Source: Rostrohypoxylon terebratum
Taxonomy: Eukaryota; Ascomycota; Sordariomycetes; Xylariales; Hypoxylaceae
Direction of reading: 5' to 3'
Length of the DNA: 64,000 bases
Assembly: GCA_022497145.1 (NCBI GenBank)
Contig: MU385862.1
Coordinates: forward strand, 186,001-250,000
The position numbers and the translations under genes are program-made. Below are positions 1-11,600 of this stretch, piece after piece (the first letter of the stretch is position 1; every line of letters begins with the position of its first letter). Under the pieces are notes generated by a model that saw only the letters and a program-made list of their open reading frames with translations, was not told where the DNA came from and did not search any database.

Positions 1-1753
1 ATGAAAGTTCGAACTAAGGTTTGGAAGAAAAGAGATGAACAGTGTAGCTACTGTGATAATAATTAGGTAGTTCCAAAGGTTGAGACAGTTCAGAGAAGCT
101 CCGACTAGAAACACTAGGAACACTAGGAACAGCATGCCCCCCTCCTACCTTTGACACCGACAAAGTTTCTTATCTGCCTACCGATAAGAATAAACCGCAG
201 GGATGATCGGGAAGCCGACTTCGTCATAATTCATCTGACAGCTGCAAACGGGTGCTGAGTTTTTAGCGTATGCTACCCCTAGTATGTATTTAGTGCATGT
301 GTAGAGTATGATTACATAAACTGGATCAATTACTAGGTATGATATGGCCACATTGTGCCTATGCAGGTCGGTACCTAGGTCCTAGACAGGTAGGTAATAG
401 AGTCCTTAGGTAGATTATCTTCTCAATAATTACGAATGTTTGGCACTTGAGCCTCTTCTGGGTGCCTTCCAGTATGGCGAATGGTATAGGTACCAGATAC
501 CCAGCCTGCCAGCCTAAAATTTACCTCTTACCATAGATGGTTGGTTTGAAGGCAATCATATCGAGCGGTTGGCCCGATGTTGTAACACTGAAAATCTACA
601 GCTATCTCGTAGTAAAGGCGCTTTGTGTACACGAGAAGCCTATGTGCCGCTCATCCATATTTTTCAAGTCACAATGTGGACTATCGTTCACCGCGAGTAG
701 GGTAGAGAAAGCGTATGACTGTGCGAGAATCGTGTTGTGAATACTGTTCCAAGGTTCCGGTCTATAAGGTACAATTGTACAGTTTTGGAGTCATCCTATT
801 GCTCTTGAAAGTTGCTTCGTGCTCCATCGCTCTAATGTTGCGAGTTGATCGGTGCCATTTATTCTTCCTCGACGTATCGGGATCGAATATCTTTCCATTG
901 TCGCTTTCGATATGTCAGCAATATTTCCACGATACAATTTGGATGTATAGAACATACCCCTCGGTTATGGTTGTCCCAGAACTTGTTCATGGTGGTGTCA
1001 TATGCTCTGTAATTCCATCAGCGACTGATGCCCTCCCACGGAGTTGTTCATATTACACACATCTCGAAAGCGAAAGCGGAGAAGAAGACGGCTCCTAGCA
1101 TTTGCCAATTGCTTCGGAATAAGGCGCTATACGAGAAAAGGTCAGTCTGACGGATGTAGGCGAGATAGGAACAGTTGGCTTGCTTGTAAAGAGGACGACC
1201 GGCAGCCTATTGCGCGATTAGTTAGTGAGGCGCACTGAAAGATTACCGGGCAGAGAATAACACTGTACCATTGCGAACAGGACTATGAGATGTAGAGGCT
1301 AAGTGCGCGGGAACGGAATTGAGTTAGGCAAGACAATATCGTTGATGTTGAAATAGTATAGGCGTCGCGAAGAAGTTCTTAGAAAACGTAAGTTCCGGTT
1401 ATCCAAGGTTTCCAACCGAAGAATTGGTGATTTTGGAAAATGGTTATCGCTGATTGGCTGAAGCTTCCTTAATTGAGAGGTCCACTATTTTTCTCTTAGG
1501 GCAGGTGGGCTGTTCGTTCCACTAGCCTTTTTTTTTAACTTGTCCGTCTCCGTCTCCGATCGACAATTTAATGGATATCTATCACTATTGTTGTACTCTA
1601 CCAGTCTACCAGGAAGCTGCTACAAAATGAATTAAAAGTTTCGCTTTTTCTCGGAATTTGTAAACTTTATTTTTGAACATTATCCCTGGTATAAGAATTT
1701 CATAGACAGGAGACGCCTTTTCAATTGTGTGTTGCGTTCGACTACCCCTCCCA
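1..1753. other. Intergenic stretch, no gene recognised
   Basis: Only short open frames without recognisable domains occur here. The longest (715-1098, +) has no start context, splice signals or motif that I can support. An ACCTAGGTCC-type motif lies at 373-385 beside TAGGTA-rich sequence. The last 150 bases are presumably the promoter and leader of the PYM gene. Confidence 0.6.
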
Positions 1754-2350
1754 ATGCCTTCCGAACCAGCCAAACCATCCACTTCGGGCATCGTCACAGA
1801 CGAGAATAGTGGTGAGCGCCACATTCCAGAATCCGTGCGAGCGGACGGCACAACACGCAAAGCGATCAAGATCCGTCCCGGATATAGACCGCCGGAAGAT
1901 GTCGAAGTCTACAAGAACCGTACCGCAGAATCCTTCCGTAATCGCGGCAAAGGCGGCGTTGTCGGCGCAGAAGGGCTGAAGGAGCAAAAGCAGGAAACGA
2001 CAGCCGCCTCAGCTGCCAGTAATAAGAACGCCAAGCGTCGGGAGGCCAGAAAGAAGGCGAAAGCAACTGCGGACGACAACGCGCCCGGAGGTGCAAGCGT
2101 CGCTAAAGAAGCAGAGGAAATCGTCGACCCTGAGGTCGAAAAGGAGAAAAAAGCCCGAAACCTGAAAAAGAAGCTCAAGCAGGCGAAGGAGTTGAAGAGC
2201 AAGAAGGAGGGAGGTGAAGCGCTTCTACCGGAACAGATCGCCAAAGTCATCAAGATTAATGAACTTGTGAGAGAACTTGAGGCGCTCGGGTTTGACGCCG
2301 ATGGAGAACCCAAGTCGGACAACGCGCCCGATACAACGAAAGAAGGGTGA
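1754..2350 (+). CDS. PYM1: PYM, partner of Y14 and Mago (exon junction complex disassembly factor)
   Basis: Single-exon protein of 198 residues, close to the roughly 200 residues usual for PYM. The N-terminal 50 residues match the Mago-binding domain: the sequence ERHIPESVRADGTTRKAIKI followed by RPGYRPPEDVEVYKNR fits the family pattern of Ile-Pro, Arg-x-Asp-Gly-Thr, Arg-Lys and Pro-x-(D/E)-x-V. The middle is a long charged Lys/Glu/Ala-rich helical stretch and the tail has a conserved-looking helix around KVIKINELVRELEALGF. In the family the N-terminus binds the Mago-Y14 dimer and helps strip exon junction complexes from translated mRNA in the cytoplasm. An in-frame ATG 27 bases upstream would add nine hydrophobic residues; I chose the start at 1754 because the Mago-binding motif begins soon after it and PYM proteins begin near this motif. 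Confidence 0.88.
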   Translation: MPSEPAKPSTSGIVTDENSGERHIPESVRADGTTRKAIKIRPGYRPPEDVEVYKNRTAESFRNRGKGGVVGAEGLKEQKQETTAASAASNKNAKRREARKKAKATADDNAPGGASVAKEAEEIVDPEVEKEKKARNLKKKLKQAKELKSKKEGGEALLPEQIAKVIKINELVRELEALGFDADGEPKSDNAPDTTKEG

Positions 2351-3423
2351 TTAGGCAACTCCCTCTAAGTGATTCTCCAATTCTCAAGTTGCAAGGTTGC
2401 CTAAAATATCGCCAACCAGATACCATATCAAAGGCAGTGGCGTCGTGTTACTATGATGAAGGTCAAAACAGCCATAGTACATTACACGATGGAACGGCAA
2501 GTTAACACGACTGCGGTTAGGCTGTCGTACCAATTTCGCTGGTGATGCCAATATTAGCCAGCCGATATCTTGCCATCAGAGGCGCCATCGAGCCTGGGCA
2601 TTAAGCCTAACTTCATCGGGATGACGATGAAAAGATATTGAGCCCAAGAAACACTATATCTAGTCGGCGACAGGGTACATACTTCCATAGTCGATACCTA
2701 GAAAATTGGGTCACGTTTAGATCTTTGGCGTGTACTATACGTCATTTTTGAATATGAATACAAGCTCTACGCACGAGAGCAGTAGTCCTACTTTACATAG
2801 TACTTATCATATGGCCAAGTACGATAATTTGTCTTTATTCTACCTGTCTACTTGGGTAAGGGTACAACAAATAACATAGCCTCGCTGTTTGGACAGAGTC
2901 TAGGGCTGGATCCTGTTACGAGCATATTGGTCCCATAAAATATCAAGGAATTCATTCGAGACGTCGGCTTTCCAATTTCAGGTCACCCAATTCCGTGATT
3001 CCGTTTTCTCGATACTCTTGTAACGTAGCACAACCGATCCCCCATATCTGATCATGTGGAAAGAGAAATTTATGCGGAGTTATACCCAAGCATCCGATAT
3101 AACCCGGACAGCCACCCGGAAATTCCGAAGTAAAGAAAGTTACCATCCCTGACCTTTTATTTTACAATTAGTGAGGTGGCAGTCACGTATCGAAAGGCGA
3201 TAATATTTATACTATGTTTTTGTTTTTATTATAACCCTGTCCTAAACCAAGAGATACGTACATATATAAGCATTACATGAGGACACCGAGTTTATGACAC
3301 GGCCGAATACACAAAACAATAAATCCCTTGGGTGTTAATGGGTAAAGCAATATAACTCGCCATGCGAAACTCCAATTTACGCCAACCCCTAGATCACCAA
3401 CAAGGCGAGCACATTTGAGCAAC
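2351..3423. other. Intergenic stretch between convergent genes
   Basis: It separates the 3' ends of the PYM gene (+) and the FMP42-like gene (-). It is A/T-rich with scattered short stops in all frames. I see no further gene. Confidence 0.6.
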
Positions 3424-5196
3424 TCAATACTCTCCGCGACCATACCCGGCAGCCCTCTTAAGACTCAAGCTCCTCGCCTTGATACCAACATATCCCACGA
3501 GATAAATACCAATGACCAATCCGAGCGACAGCAAAAGTAAATTCACCGGGACCGGGTCGCCGCGGAAAGTCTTATGAAACAAGTAGTCCAACGCGCTCTG
3601 GCTGAAGTTGAAAAGGCCAGATAAGCAAATGATAGTTCCGTAAACCGTACCGAAAGTTCGGAAGCCGAATACCTTGGCGCTGTAATCGCTCACGGCCGTA
3701 TAATAGAAGGGCCGGTATAAAACGAACAGGATGATGTTGGCATATGCGGCCCACTCGTACGGTAACAAACCCAAGATCCCGATCGTTGTCGCGACGACCA
3801 CGAGAGTCGAGAGGACAGCAATCGTGCTAGTATGGTCCAAGATGGCCCCTATGAACGGGATGGATATTATACCGCCTAGAGGCAGCGCGAGATCAAAGAA
3901 GTTGTTGATCTCGATAGCTTTTTCCAAGGAGCCAAAGATAGCCTCATACTGTGGTCGAATAGTCGCAACGAAGTAGTTGATCCGGGTCATCTGCACCACA
4001 GTAAACAGACATATCAGCACAAACCAGGGCGAGCGGATCTGTTCCAACGCCGTATTGTTATGCATTACACCCCACACCCCACTCTTCTCGTTCTTAGCTT
4101 CCTCGCGCTGTGCCTGTTTGTCTTTGTCCGCTTCGTCAGAACCTAGTAGGTCTTCAATATCCTGCGCAATGCTTTCATAATGCTCCCTCTGTTCCTCTCG
4201 TAGGAGTGCAGTTTGCTCATCCACCTGGTCATCAACATTAGTGGCATTGGAAACAGCAGGAGAATCGCCGAACGGAGGAGCCTCGTATTCCTCGATTACT
4301 TCTCCCATTGTCTTATATGACTGCTTTGGAAGTATCGTCAATTGGACGATCAGAATTACTACCGGCACTATGAGGTAACCTAGAAAGAATTGGTGGTGCC
4401 CGAACGAGCCCCCGGTCTTTAAGTATATGATGCGATAAACGAGAAATAAGGCGCTCGATGCATCGAATGCTCCTGTGAGCAGTGCCAATATAAGACCGGA
4501 GTGTCGAGGGAAAGCATTAGATAATTGGAAGGAGGATATATATGTGAACGGGCCACCTAGAGCAAGGAAGAGATAACCAAGGAGGAAAGCGTCGATAGGT
4601 AGACTTTTAGCAAACGAGATGCAGAGCGCTCCGATGCTAAGAAACAAAGAACCGCTAATTCCGCAAACTCGGGGACCGTAATGATCTAGGATTGCACCGA
4701 CGGGTAGAGCAGCAACGTTGGTGGCGACGGCGGCAACGGTGAACATGAGGTTGAGATGAATTTCAACACATGTATCTCCGCCGCCACAAATATCCTGATA
4801 GGCACCCTCTTTCTTCAAAACAGGCTTCAAGGCAGCATATCCAAATACGATTCCTGCTGCAAAGAGGCAGATTACTACCATAACAACAACTTGGACTAAT
4901 TGGCGATTTCAAGCATCAGCTTTGTTCTTACTATGTAGGTAAGCTATAGCCACCAGCGGTAATTACTCACGTATACGTTTCCATTGAGGAACCTCGAAAG
5001 CCGCACGGGACTTTCCAAGCCGATCTTCTTCATGACCATCATATATCGGGTTCCACGACTCTGGGAGCGGGTTAAAAGTGAGCTTGCGGGCTCTTTCAGA
5101 GGCAGCGACGGAGGACACAGAACCCCGCCTCGATCTCCGGCCCTCTGAGGGGACGTTTACGAAGGTCTCGAGAGACGCAACACGCTGCAAAGACAT
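3424..5196 (-). CDS. FMP42: FMP42-like major facilitator superfamily transporter
   Basis: Two exons, 5196-4971 and 4895-3424, joined over a 75-nt intron (donor GTGAGT, acceptor AATTAG), give 565 residues. The first exon supplies a Ser/Arg-rich cytosolic N-terminus ending in VPQWKRI; the join places this directly before the first membrane helix (VVICLFAAGIVFGYAALKPV), the arrangement known for FMP42/SLC43-like fungal carriers. About 12 hydrophobic segments are visible, split by an acidic cytosolic loop of roughly 100 residues rich in Glu, Asp and Gln. Yeast Fmp42 was found with mitochondria or vacuole; its substrate is unknown, and the animal SLC43 relatives carry large neutral amino acids. 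Function here is therefore family-level only. It converges on the PYM gene. Confidence 0.85.
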
Positions 5197-6932
5197 GGCT
5201 CTTTCAGAATGTCACCAGGTCAGAAAATGACTCGTAGACCGGAAGATTAAAGAGAGAGGAAGCTTAAGAGATAAAAGGTGGGAAAATTGGGATACTTATC
5301 CCCGCCACCAACATTGCTAAAGTTTACCTATCAACGTGACGATCATGGACGAAGAGATAAACCTTGAGCTAAAGCACGAACTTAGATACCGGTACCCGCT
5401 AGTCTACATGCGAGAAGATGCGAGTGCCTAGTACAATGTGGGGTAAGTCCAAAAGCATCCGCCAATACTGGACCTTCGAGGGCGTGACCCGGTGGAGAAT
5501 CGATGTTGATAAATGACGTTAAGTGCCAAGACAAAGGAACCGCCAATGGCAGCCGCGGCGCACCAATTTCATAAATGGAAGAATTATGTAAAACAATAGA
5601 CATCGAGTGACGTCGCCGCCTTGGTTGTGTCGGACCAAAAAATACTAAAAGATGAGAAGTCCGAAATTAGCAGAGGCAATTGTAAGACACTGATCGTAAC
5701 ACAGGCAGCCACAGGCAAGGGATATGCCGGGAAGCGCCCATTCATAACATTTTTTCAGCGTCCGCCAGATTCTAATCTCAATTCATAACTGGTGAAATGT
5801 CGGTATTAGTTAATGATATTACTACTATTGAATGACGCCATGGACCTACAGCTAGTGTATGTAGGTGAGATTCGCTAACTAATATGGGTGCTGGTGGTCA
5901 GCACCTTAACTACCTAGGTCCTAGGTAACTACCGAACATTCGAAGCCACCAGTCACGTTGCTTCAAGGCTTTGGAAATTCTAGGATTCTAGGAATATCCC
6001 GTAACGAGAGTTTGACACTAACGTTGCCCATGCTTCCCGTGCTACCAATTATTATATAAACCCTCCAATCTTAAACTCTCCTTGCTATAGTTTAAAGCAT
6101 AAAACTAGACACAATTATATACCTAGGACCTAGGTAGGTAGCTAAGAGCCTCATATCTGTGGAACCCGACCCATACCTGATATCATCCACTGACAATGGT
6201 AACATATTTCATCAGGGAAGTCTCGGGCTGGCTAGTTACCTGGTCACAGGCACTTCACATATAAGAATCAATCGTTGATAAAGTATCAGAGTATCACTAG
6301 AGCTACGTTACACATTCAGGGTCATGGAGTTGACGGACCGCAATAGTCAACATTAAAAGGAAAGTACAGGTACACTTCGGAAAATTATTGTAACAAATAG
6401 AAATCAACGATTTTATTGAGAGATTCTTTGGTCCTCTGTAAAGAGCCATATTCCGCCGAGTCGTGCTCGTGACTTGTGCTCCTAAGATCCATCTCACCCC
6501 GATCCACAACCAACTCGTCCGCCGGGACTCCTATCCACTAACCTACGGCTTAGGAAAGGCTGTCCACCTTGCCCTGTACATCCTACCGAAGATTACGGTC
6601 GACGGCTTCGCGTAGAATCCACACGAGCAAATACAGACCCCGGTGCTAATCCATCCTAAACTTTCACCCTGAAATGTTGCGAAACGTCTCATTGTACCGA
6701 CCCCCGCGCAACATTCATCCACCGGGAGCTGTTGAGGAGTTCCTGCCATCTCCGAACCGCAAAGCCAGAAATATACACAATAAAAATTAGATTGCCATGC
6801 TCGTTCACATGACACGCAGGCCTCTGACACCCCGTCGTACTGAGGCGAAAGATGGCAAGAGGTATCCATTAGAAAGCAGAATAGAAACCCATAACCCCAG
6901 CGTGACTAAATAGAATTATGAATTACATCACT
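5197..6932. other. Intergenic stretch with two palindromic CCTAGG motifs
   Basis: This holds the promoter of the FMP42-like gene and the 3' flank of the SUN gene. Two copies of the dispersed palindrome occur: ACCTAGGTCCTAGGT at 5912-5926 and ACCTAGGACCTAGGT at 6121-6135. A 108-codon cysteine-rich frame at 6543-6869 (-) is not supported as a gene. Confidence 0.55.
5912..5926. repeat. Dispersed palindromic motif ACCTAGGTCCTAGGT
   Basis: A copy of the odd-length palindrome built from two CCTAGG-like halves around a central base. Related copies occur at 373-385, 6121-6135, 8978-8987, 12757-12771, 15093-15104, 21376-21385, 28321-28334 and 38911-38925, all outside the coding exons modelled here. 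Confidence 0.85.
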
Positions 6933-8246
6933 TTAAGCCTCCGTGAAGTGGATGACGGCCTTGCCTCCGGATGGGATTGTGGTCTACGTTTATGGTCAGC
7001 TAGGCGCTTCTAATACAACGTACGGGTTTTGGAAACTTACAGTGCAACCGCTGTTACCAACGGCATATGCGCCATCCTGGAAATAGCATGGTATGCTGAC
7101 ATCTCCAGTGATGTTGATGTTCATTCTCGGCTTAGCACTGCTAGTAGGCGTGTTGGGGAAGAGCGAGATGTAGGTGTTGCCATCAGCAGCCTTGCCAACA
7201 CCGAGGATGGTAGGAGCCCAGTTACCACACTCATCGTGATCGGTAGCGCAGTCCCACACACATCCGTCCTCAGTCGAGACACCAGGCTGGTTGACGTAGT
7301 ATTGGAGGGTGGTGGATAGACCAGTCCAGTGGTAGTAATTGGCAGATTCGATGTTAGCCAAGTTACGGGTAGTACCGGGCTGAGAGTCAACGGGGATAAC
7401 CATGGCCTCGATACCAGGATAATCGGTACGGCAGATAGCAACGTTCTTAGCCATATCGTTCTTGATAGTTACGCCACCGACACCGGGCTCGCAAAGAGTC
7501 TTGGAAGTGGGGCGGCTGAGCTCGAGGTAGCCATCCGAGTTGCACTGAAGACCACCAACGGATTGTTTGGTGCTTCCCTGAGCCTCGGGCCACTGAGTCT
7601 TGACGTATCCATCAGGGCAGGCGTACGAGTAAAAGCCGGGCTGCTGGGCCATTCCCTTCACACCGTTGATGATGGTGCTAATAGAAAGGTCGCCCACCTT
7701 GTAGTCAGGAGTGAACTGAAGACCAGTCCAGCCTCCAAGACCAAGGTAGTCAAGGGCAACCGCACCATACTGCGAAGGAAATTCGGAGCACTTGATTGTG
7801 CCACTCGGGAACTCGGCATCAACACCAGTAGCACCGCTGGAGGAACCGGAGCTGGCGCTAGAAGATGAAGCAGCGGTGGATGAGGTGGTGCTGGGGGTGG
7901 CAGAAGCAGACGACGAGGAGGAAGTGGAAGTGACCTTCTGAATGAAGACAGCATCTTCCTTGGAGGAAGAGCTGGTGACGACAGGCTTGGGAGGAGGGGT
8001 GAAGGTAGGAGTGGTCTCGCCAACGACGACGTAGAGACCCTTGTCCAACCCAGCCTTAGCCTCATCGGCGCTCATTTCCTCGCTACCAAGCATGTACTGA
8101 GTGACGGTAGCAGGAACGTAGGTGGTCTCAACATCGCGCTTGTCAACATTCTTCTTGTGGTGGTGGTGACCGTGATGGTGAGGCTGAGCGTTAGCGCCAG
8201 CGGCGAGGGAGGCCGCAATGGCCATGTTCAGAACGGTTGCCTTCAT
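6933..8246 (-). CDS. SUN-family secreted cell wall protein (SIM1/UTH1/NCA3/SUN4 type)
   Basis: Exon 1 (8246-7041) and a 51-base exon 2 (6983-6933) are joined in phase 0 over a 57-nt intron (GTAAGT...ACGTAG), giving 418 residues. The unspliced frame ends early; the spliced tail GCTTTIPSGGKAVIHFTEA restores the typical SUN C-terminus. Residues 1-20 form a signal peptide (start MKATVLN), followed by a His-rich patch (HHHGHHHHKK) and a probable Kex2 site (DKR). A Ser/Thr-rich linker, likely O-mannosylated, leads to the conserved SUN domain from about residue 145, with the family's cysteines (for example GCVWDCATDHDECGNW). SUN proteins are wall-associated glucan-modifying proteins needed for septation, budding-cell separation or hyphal integrity. 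An in-frame ATG ten codons upstream is possible but would put charged residues before the signal peptide. Confidence 0.92.
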
Positions 8247-8326
8247 CTTGTTCAGATGCAATCGTGTAATTCGCAATTACTAATCGGTGATATCAGATTT
8301 GACAATCGTGACTTAAAGTCGTAGTT

Positions 8327-8631
8327 CTGTTGAGAGTCATTGTTAGTCTGACGATTCTAGAAACGACGCCCACAATGATCACAATTGTGGGTGAGGATTC
8401 GATATCAAGGTAAGGGATGCAGGATCGAAGGTTGGCTGGAGGGATGTGAAAGCGAGCGCAATAGTTGTATGGGTGTGAAGGGCGAAACGTTGTGGCATAA
8501 AGCAGTGGGCACGTTGGATGTGCAGTACAATATGCAGTAAGGTAAGTGTAAATATGATTTGCAAAGTTATACAGTTGAGATGGTTGCGATCCGCAATCTA
8601 CCTGATGCACGTTCCGCATGGACACACTTAC
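8327..8631 (-). other. Probable 5' UTR intron of the SUN-family gene
   Basis: On the minus strand, upstream of the SUN start codon, a strong donor (CGATCG|GTAAGTGTG, first base 8631) is followed by a GACTAAC branch site near 8348-8342 and an acceptor CAACAG ending at 8327. This 305-nt intron would lie about 80 nt before the ATG. It is inferred from signals only. Confidence 0.5.
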
Positions 8632-8639
8632 CGATCGAG

Positions 8640-11600
8640 CAGCTGATGTCGTGCTTTGATATCCTTTCAATTCCAGATGACTTCGATGAACTATGGTGAT
8701 AGACGTCGAAGAAAGAAGGAATGGTGAATGTTTTGATTGTTTATTTTGGTTCGTCAGATGCGTAACGTAAACGAGCGTGTTCGCAGTTCCAAAGGAATGT
8801 GGTAGAGAGCAGAATGACTCTCAGTTGGAGGAGACGGCGCGAATTGAAAGGAGACAATGAGCGTCCGAAAAAGTTGAGAAGGAGGGAGGTCGGTGGGAAT
8901 TAATTGTTTGCAGGGTGGCAGTAAGTTTAGGGGGAAGGGTCGGAAGAACAAGGGCTTCGTCTGAACAGGCGAGCACTACCTAGGTCCCGTACAAGCTGTG
9001 CCTGCTGTATATAGTATTATTACCATTATTACCTGCTGTACCTGAAAACACACGAGGGTTTAACGGGTCTGCCACGGCGGGTCCTTCCTTGTCATCTCCC
9101 AGTCCTTCCCACTGGGATGTCCGAGATGCATCCAATAGGATAGGGACGCTAACCATAAAAGGCAGGGTTGGCGGTGTAACGATGCCAACCGATGCAAGTG
9201 AATGGCCAGTGCTTGACCGATGCTGCCCACTACTGCAAGGTACGATGTACTATTTTGATTCCTGTGAAATTACCCAAAATTTAGCGTAGTAAAGTGGGCA
9301 GGCACGCAGACATGCCAACAGGGAGAAGGCAGGGATATGCTACGATATGCTACGATACGCTACGCAGTTTAGGGCAAATTTGCTACAGTACAACCTAGTA
9401 CAACCTAGTACAACTACACGGCCACAATCGACCCCTTGCCGTCTTTCATCTTTTTTCCATGATTTTTCTATGCTAGGAGAAATGTACCAAAATACCCAAA
9501 CTACACACCTACCACGCACTGCACGCACCTAGCAACCAAGATTGTACATGATATGACAGAACCAATCCACGATCAACTTCGTTGCCAACAAAACGAAAGT
9601 TGGAAGTTGGTAGAAGACAAAAAAAGTTGCCTGAGTGGCGTTCCGCCCAGCATCTAGTAATAACCGACATTTCTTTCTTAACAAAAATAGATGCTCTCCC
9701 ACTAATATGCTGTATCCTCATCACCTATTACAAAAAAAAAATGCGAGCATCATGATGGAGAACATCTCATGCCATACACTGATACTGTATGGATGGTACA
9801 AAGTCCAGACTAGATATGTAGTTCTTACAGTACACGTACGATGACGACCAGCACTTTAACTTGAACGGCATCGCGGCACCTGGCACCAAGGCACTCAATG
9901 TTGGCAGCGCGATTCTAGAATTTGCATTCCTCATCTCCGTCGCGTTAGTCATATTCATATACTTGGGATTTCCCCCCTCCTCCTACTTATTCCCTCATTA
10001 CCGCCCGGTTAATGTCGCATCTCCAAAATTACCTACTCTCGGACTCTCTATGGCCTATCGTACATCGCACTCCGACTTCACAATTTTCATATTATTTTTA
10101 TTGCATTGAGCACTTTTAGCAGTCTTCAGTTGCGCCAGCAGTCCGGATAGGTTCACTAGTTCGCATGCGTAGGTAGATGCATCTACTAGCATCAAGCAGA
10201 CACAAGGCAGAATATGACAAAAGAAAATGCCTATTATCTATCCGCCGAGGTACGCATCAACTTGTAATTTTGGGCTAATATCAACTAAGAAGAAAAAAAC
10301 ATGGACAAATACCTCGATGGAGATCTCTTTTAGCACATGCCACAAGTGGCAGGAGTGGGTATGTTGCGCGTCTGTTCCCCTGACTTTAATTGCTGCAATT
10401 TCAGGATTGGTTAGTCAGGGCCATCCACCTCCTGAGTGGTCAGAATTCCTCTGCCAGCACCTCAATTGCATCTCCTTTCTCGATTTGGCTCTCTGCAAGC
10501 TTTCTACGGAGATCGATTAGCTAGCTGATCTTCATTCCAAGCAATGACCTTCTTGATCCCGTCATCATCGTTCCTCCGATGCTCCACGATAAACACCTCG
10601 AGCCCAGAGCCCTACGAATGGGGATTTCGATGTAAATCAAAATGATCAGCAGCCAAACTATCTACCTACCATTTGCCCCTCAGATGAGCGTTGACGATTG
10701 CAGTTATTCCATTGGGTCGTCACCGCTAGTGTCAGCCATGTGCCTCGCTGAACGTGCTCAAGGTAACTGACCAATGAAATGCCACCACAGCTAACACAAT
10801 AACGACTATCACGACTTCAGGTCTTTCTAATCTTCACAACACTTTATCTTTCTTCAATTGATTCAGGCAGTTCGTATCTAGCTAGTAGGCTCATGTTAGG
10901 AACGTGCTATATGAGTGTCAAGTGGTCAGATGCCCTTGACTTCCTTGGATTCTTGGCTTGGGCAAGCCAGTCAGCCAGCTAATTGGCTAATTGACTATAC
11001 AGCCCTTACATCACTCCGGTGGGAAAACTAAGAGACCGAGACACGAGGTCTCCTCAACAGCGCCTATTAGGCAAGATACATATAGTTTATCATCTCGGTG
11101 TCAGTAAGGATGAGATCATCGGCGACAAAAGTACGAGCATGCACCTACAATCCGTCGATATCACACACTTTTCAACAACATTACGTCGAGATGTGAGATT
11201 CGACGGCCTCATCAGAGGCTATCTCACGACCAATGGTCGCATTGTATACTATATGGACGTACATAGCCAATGCAAAGTAGACTCAAATTCGCCGCCAGAG
11301 TTACACAGTTGAGAAGGGTGCGTGATTGCTTCGGTGAGAGGGAAGAAAAACGAACAGCTTGTGCAAATTGTCTGGAATCAGTCTCGTTGATCTTGGCCAG
11401 GCGCGTAACAGCTTAAGAGCCACCAGGCTGAGATCTTGAATAACGTGTATATGTGCTTTATATTCATACATATGCGAGATGCTGTAGGCGAGTTGATGAA
11501 ACTGGCAAACCCTCTCAAAGACAACGGTATTTCACCATGGCCACTTAACTCATGTCGCTGGATATAATAAATTATCACACGTTACCGGGTAATTAAGGAT

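Noticed and set aside
715..1098. 127-codon plus-strand frame
   Set aside because: Composition and lack of motifs fit a chance frame; no splice partners were found.
6543..6869. 108-codon cysteine-rich frame on the minus strand (possible small secreted protein)
   Set aside because: There is no signal peptide or recognisable pattern, and it lies in the 3' flank of the SUN gene. Cysteine count alone is not enough.
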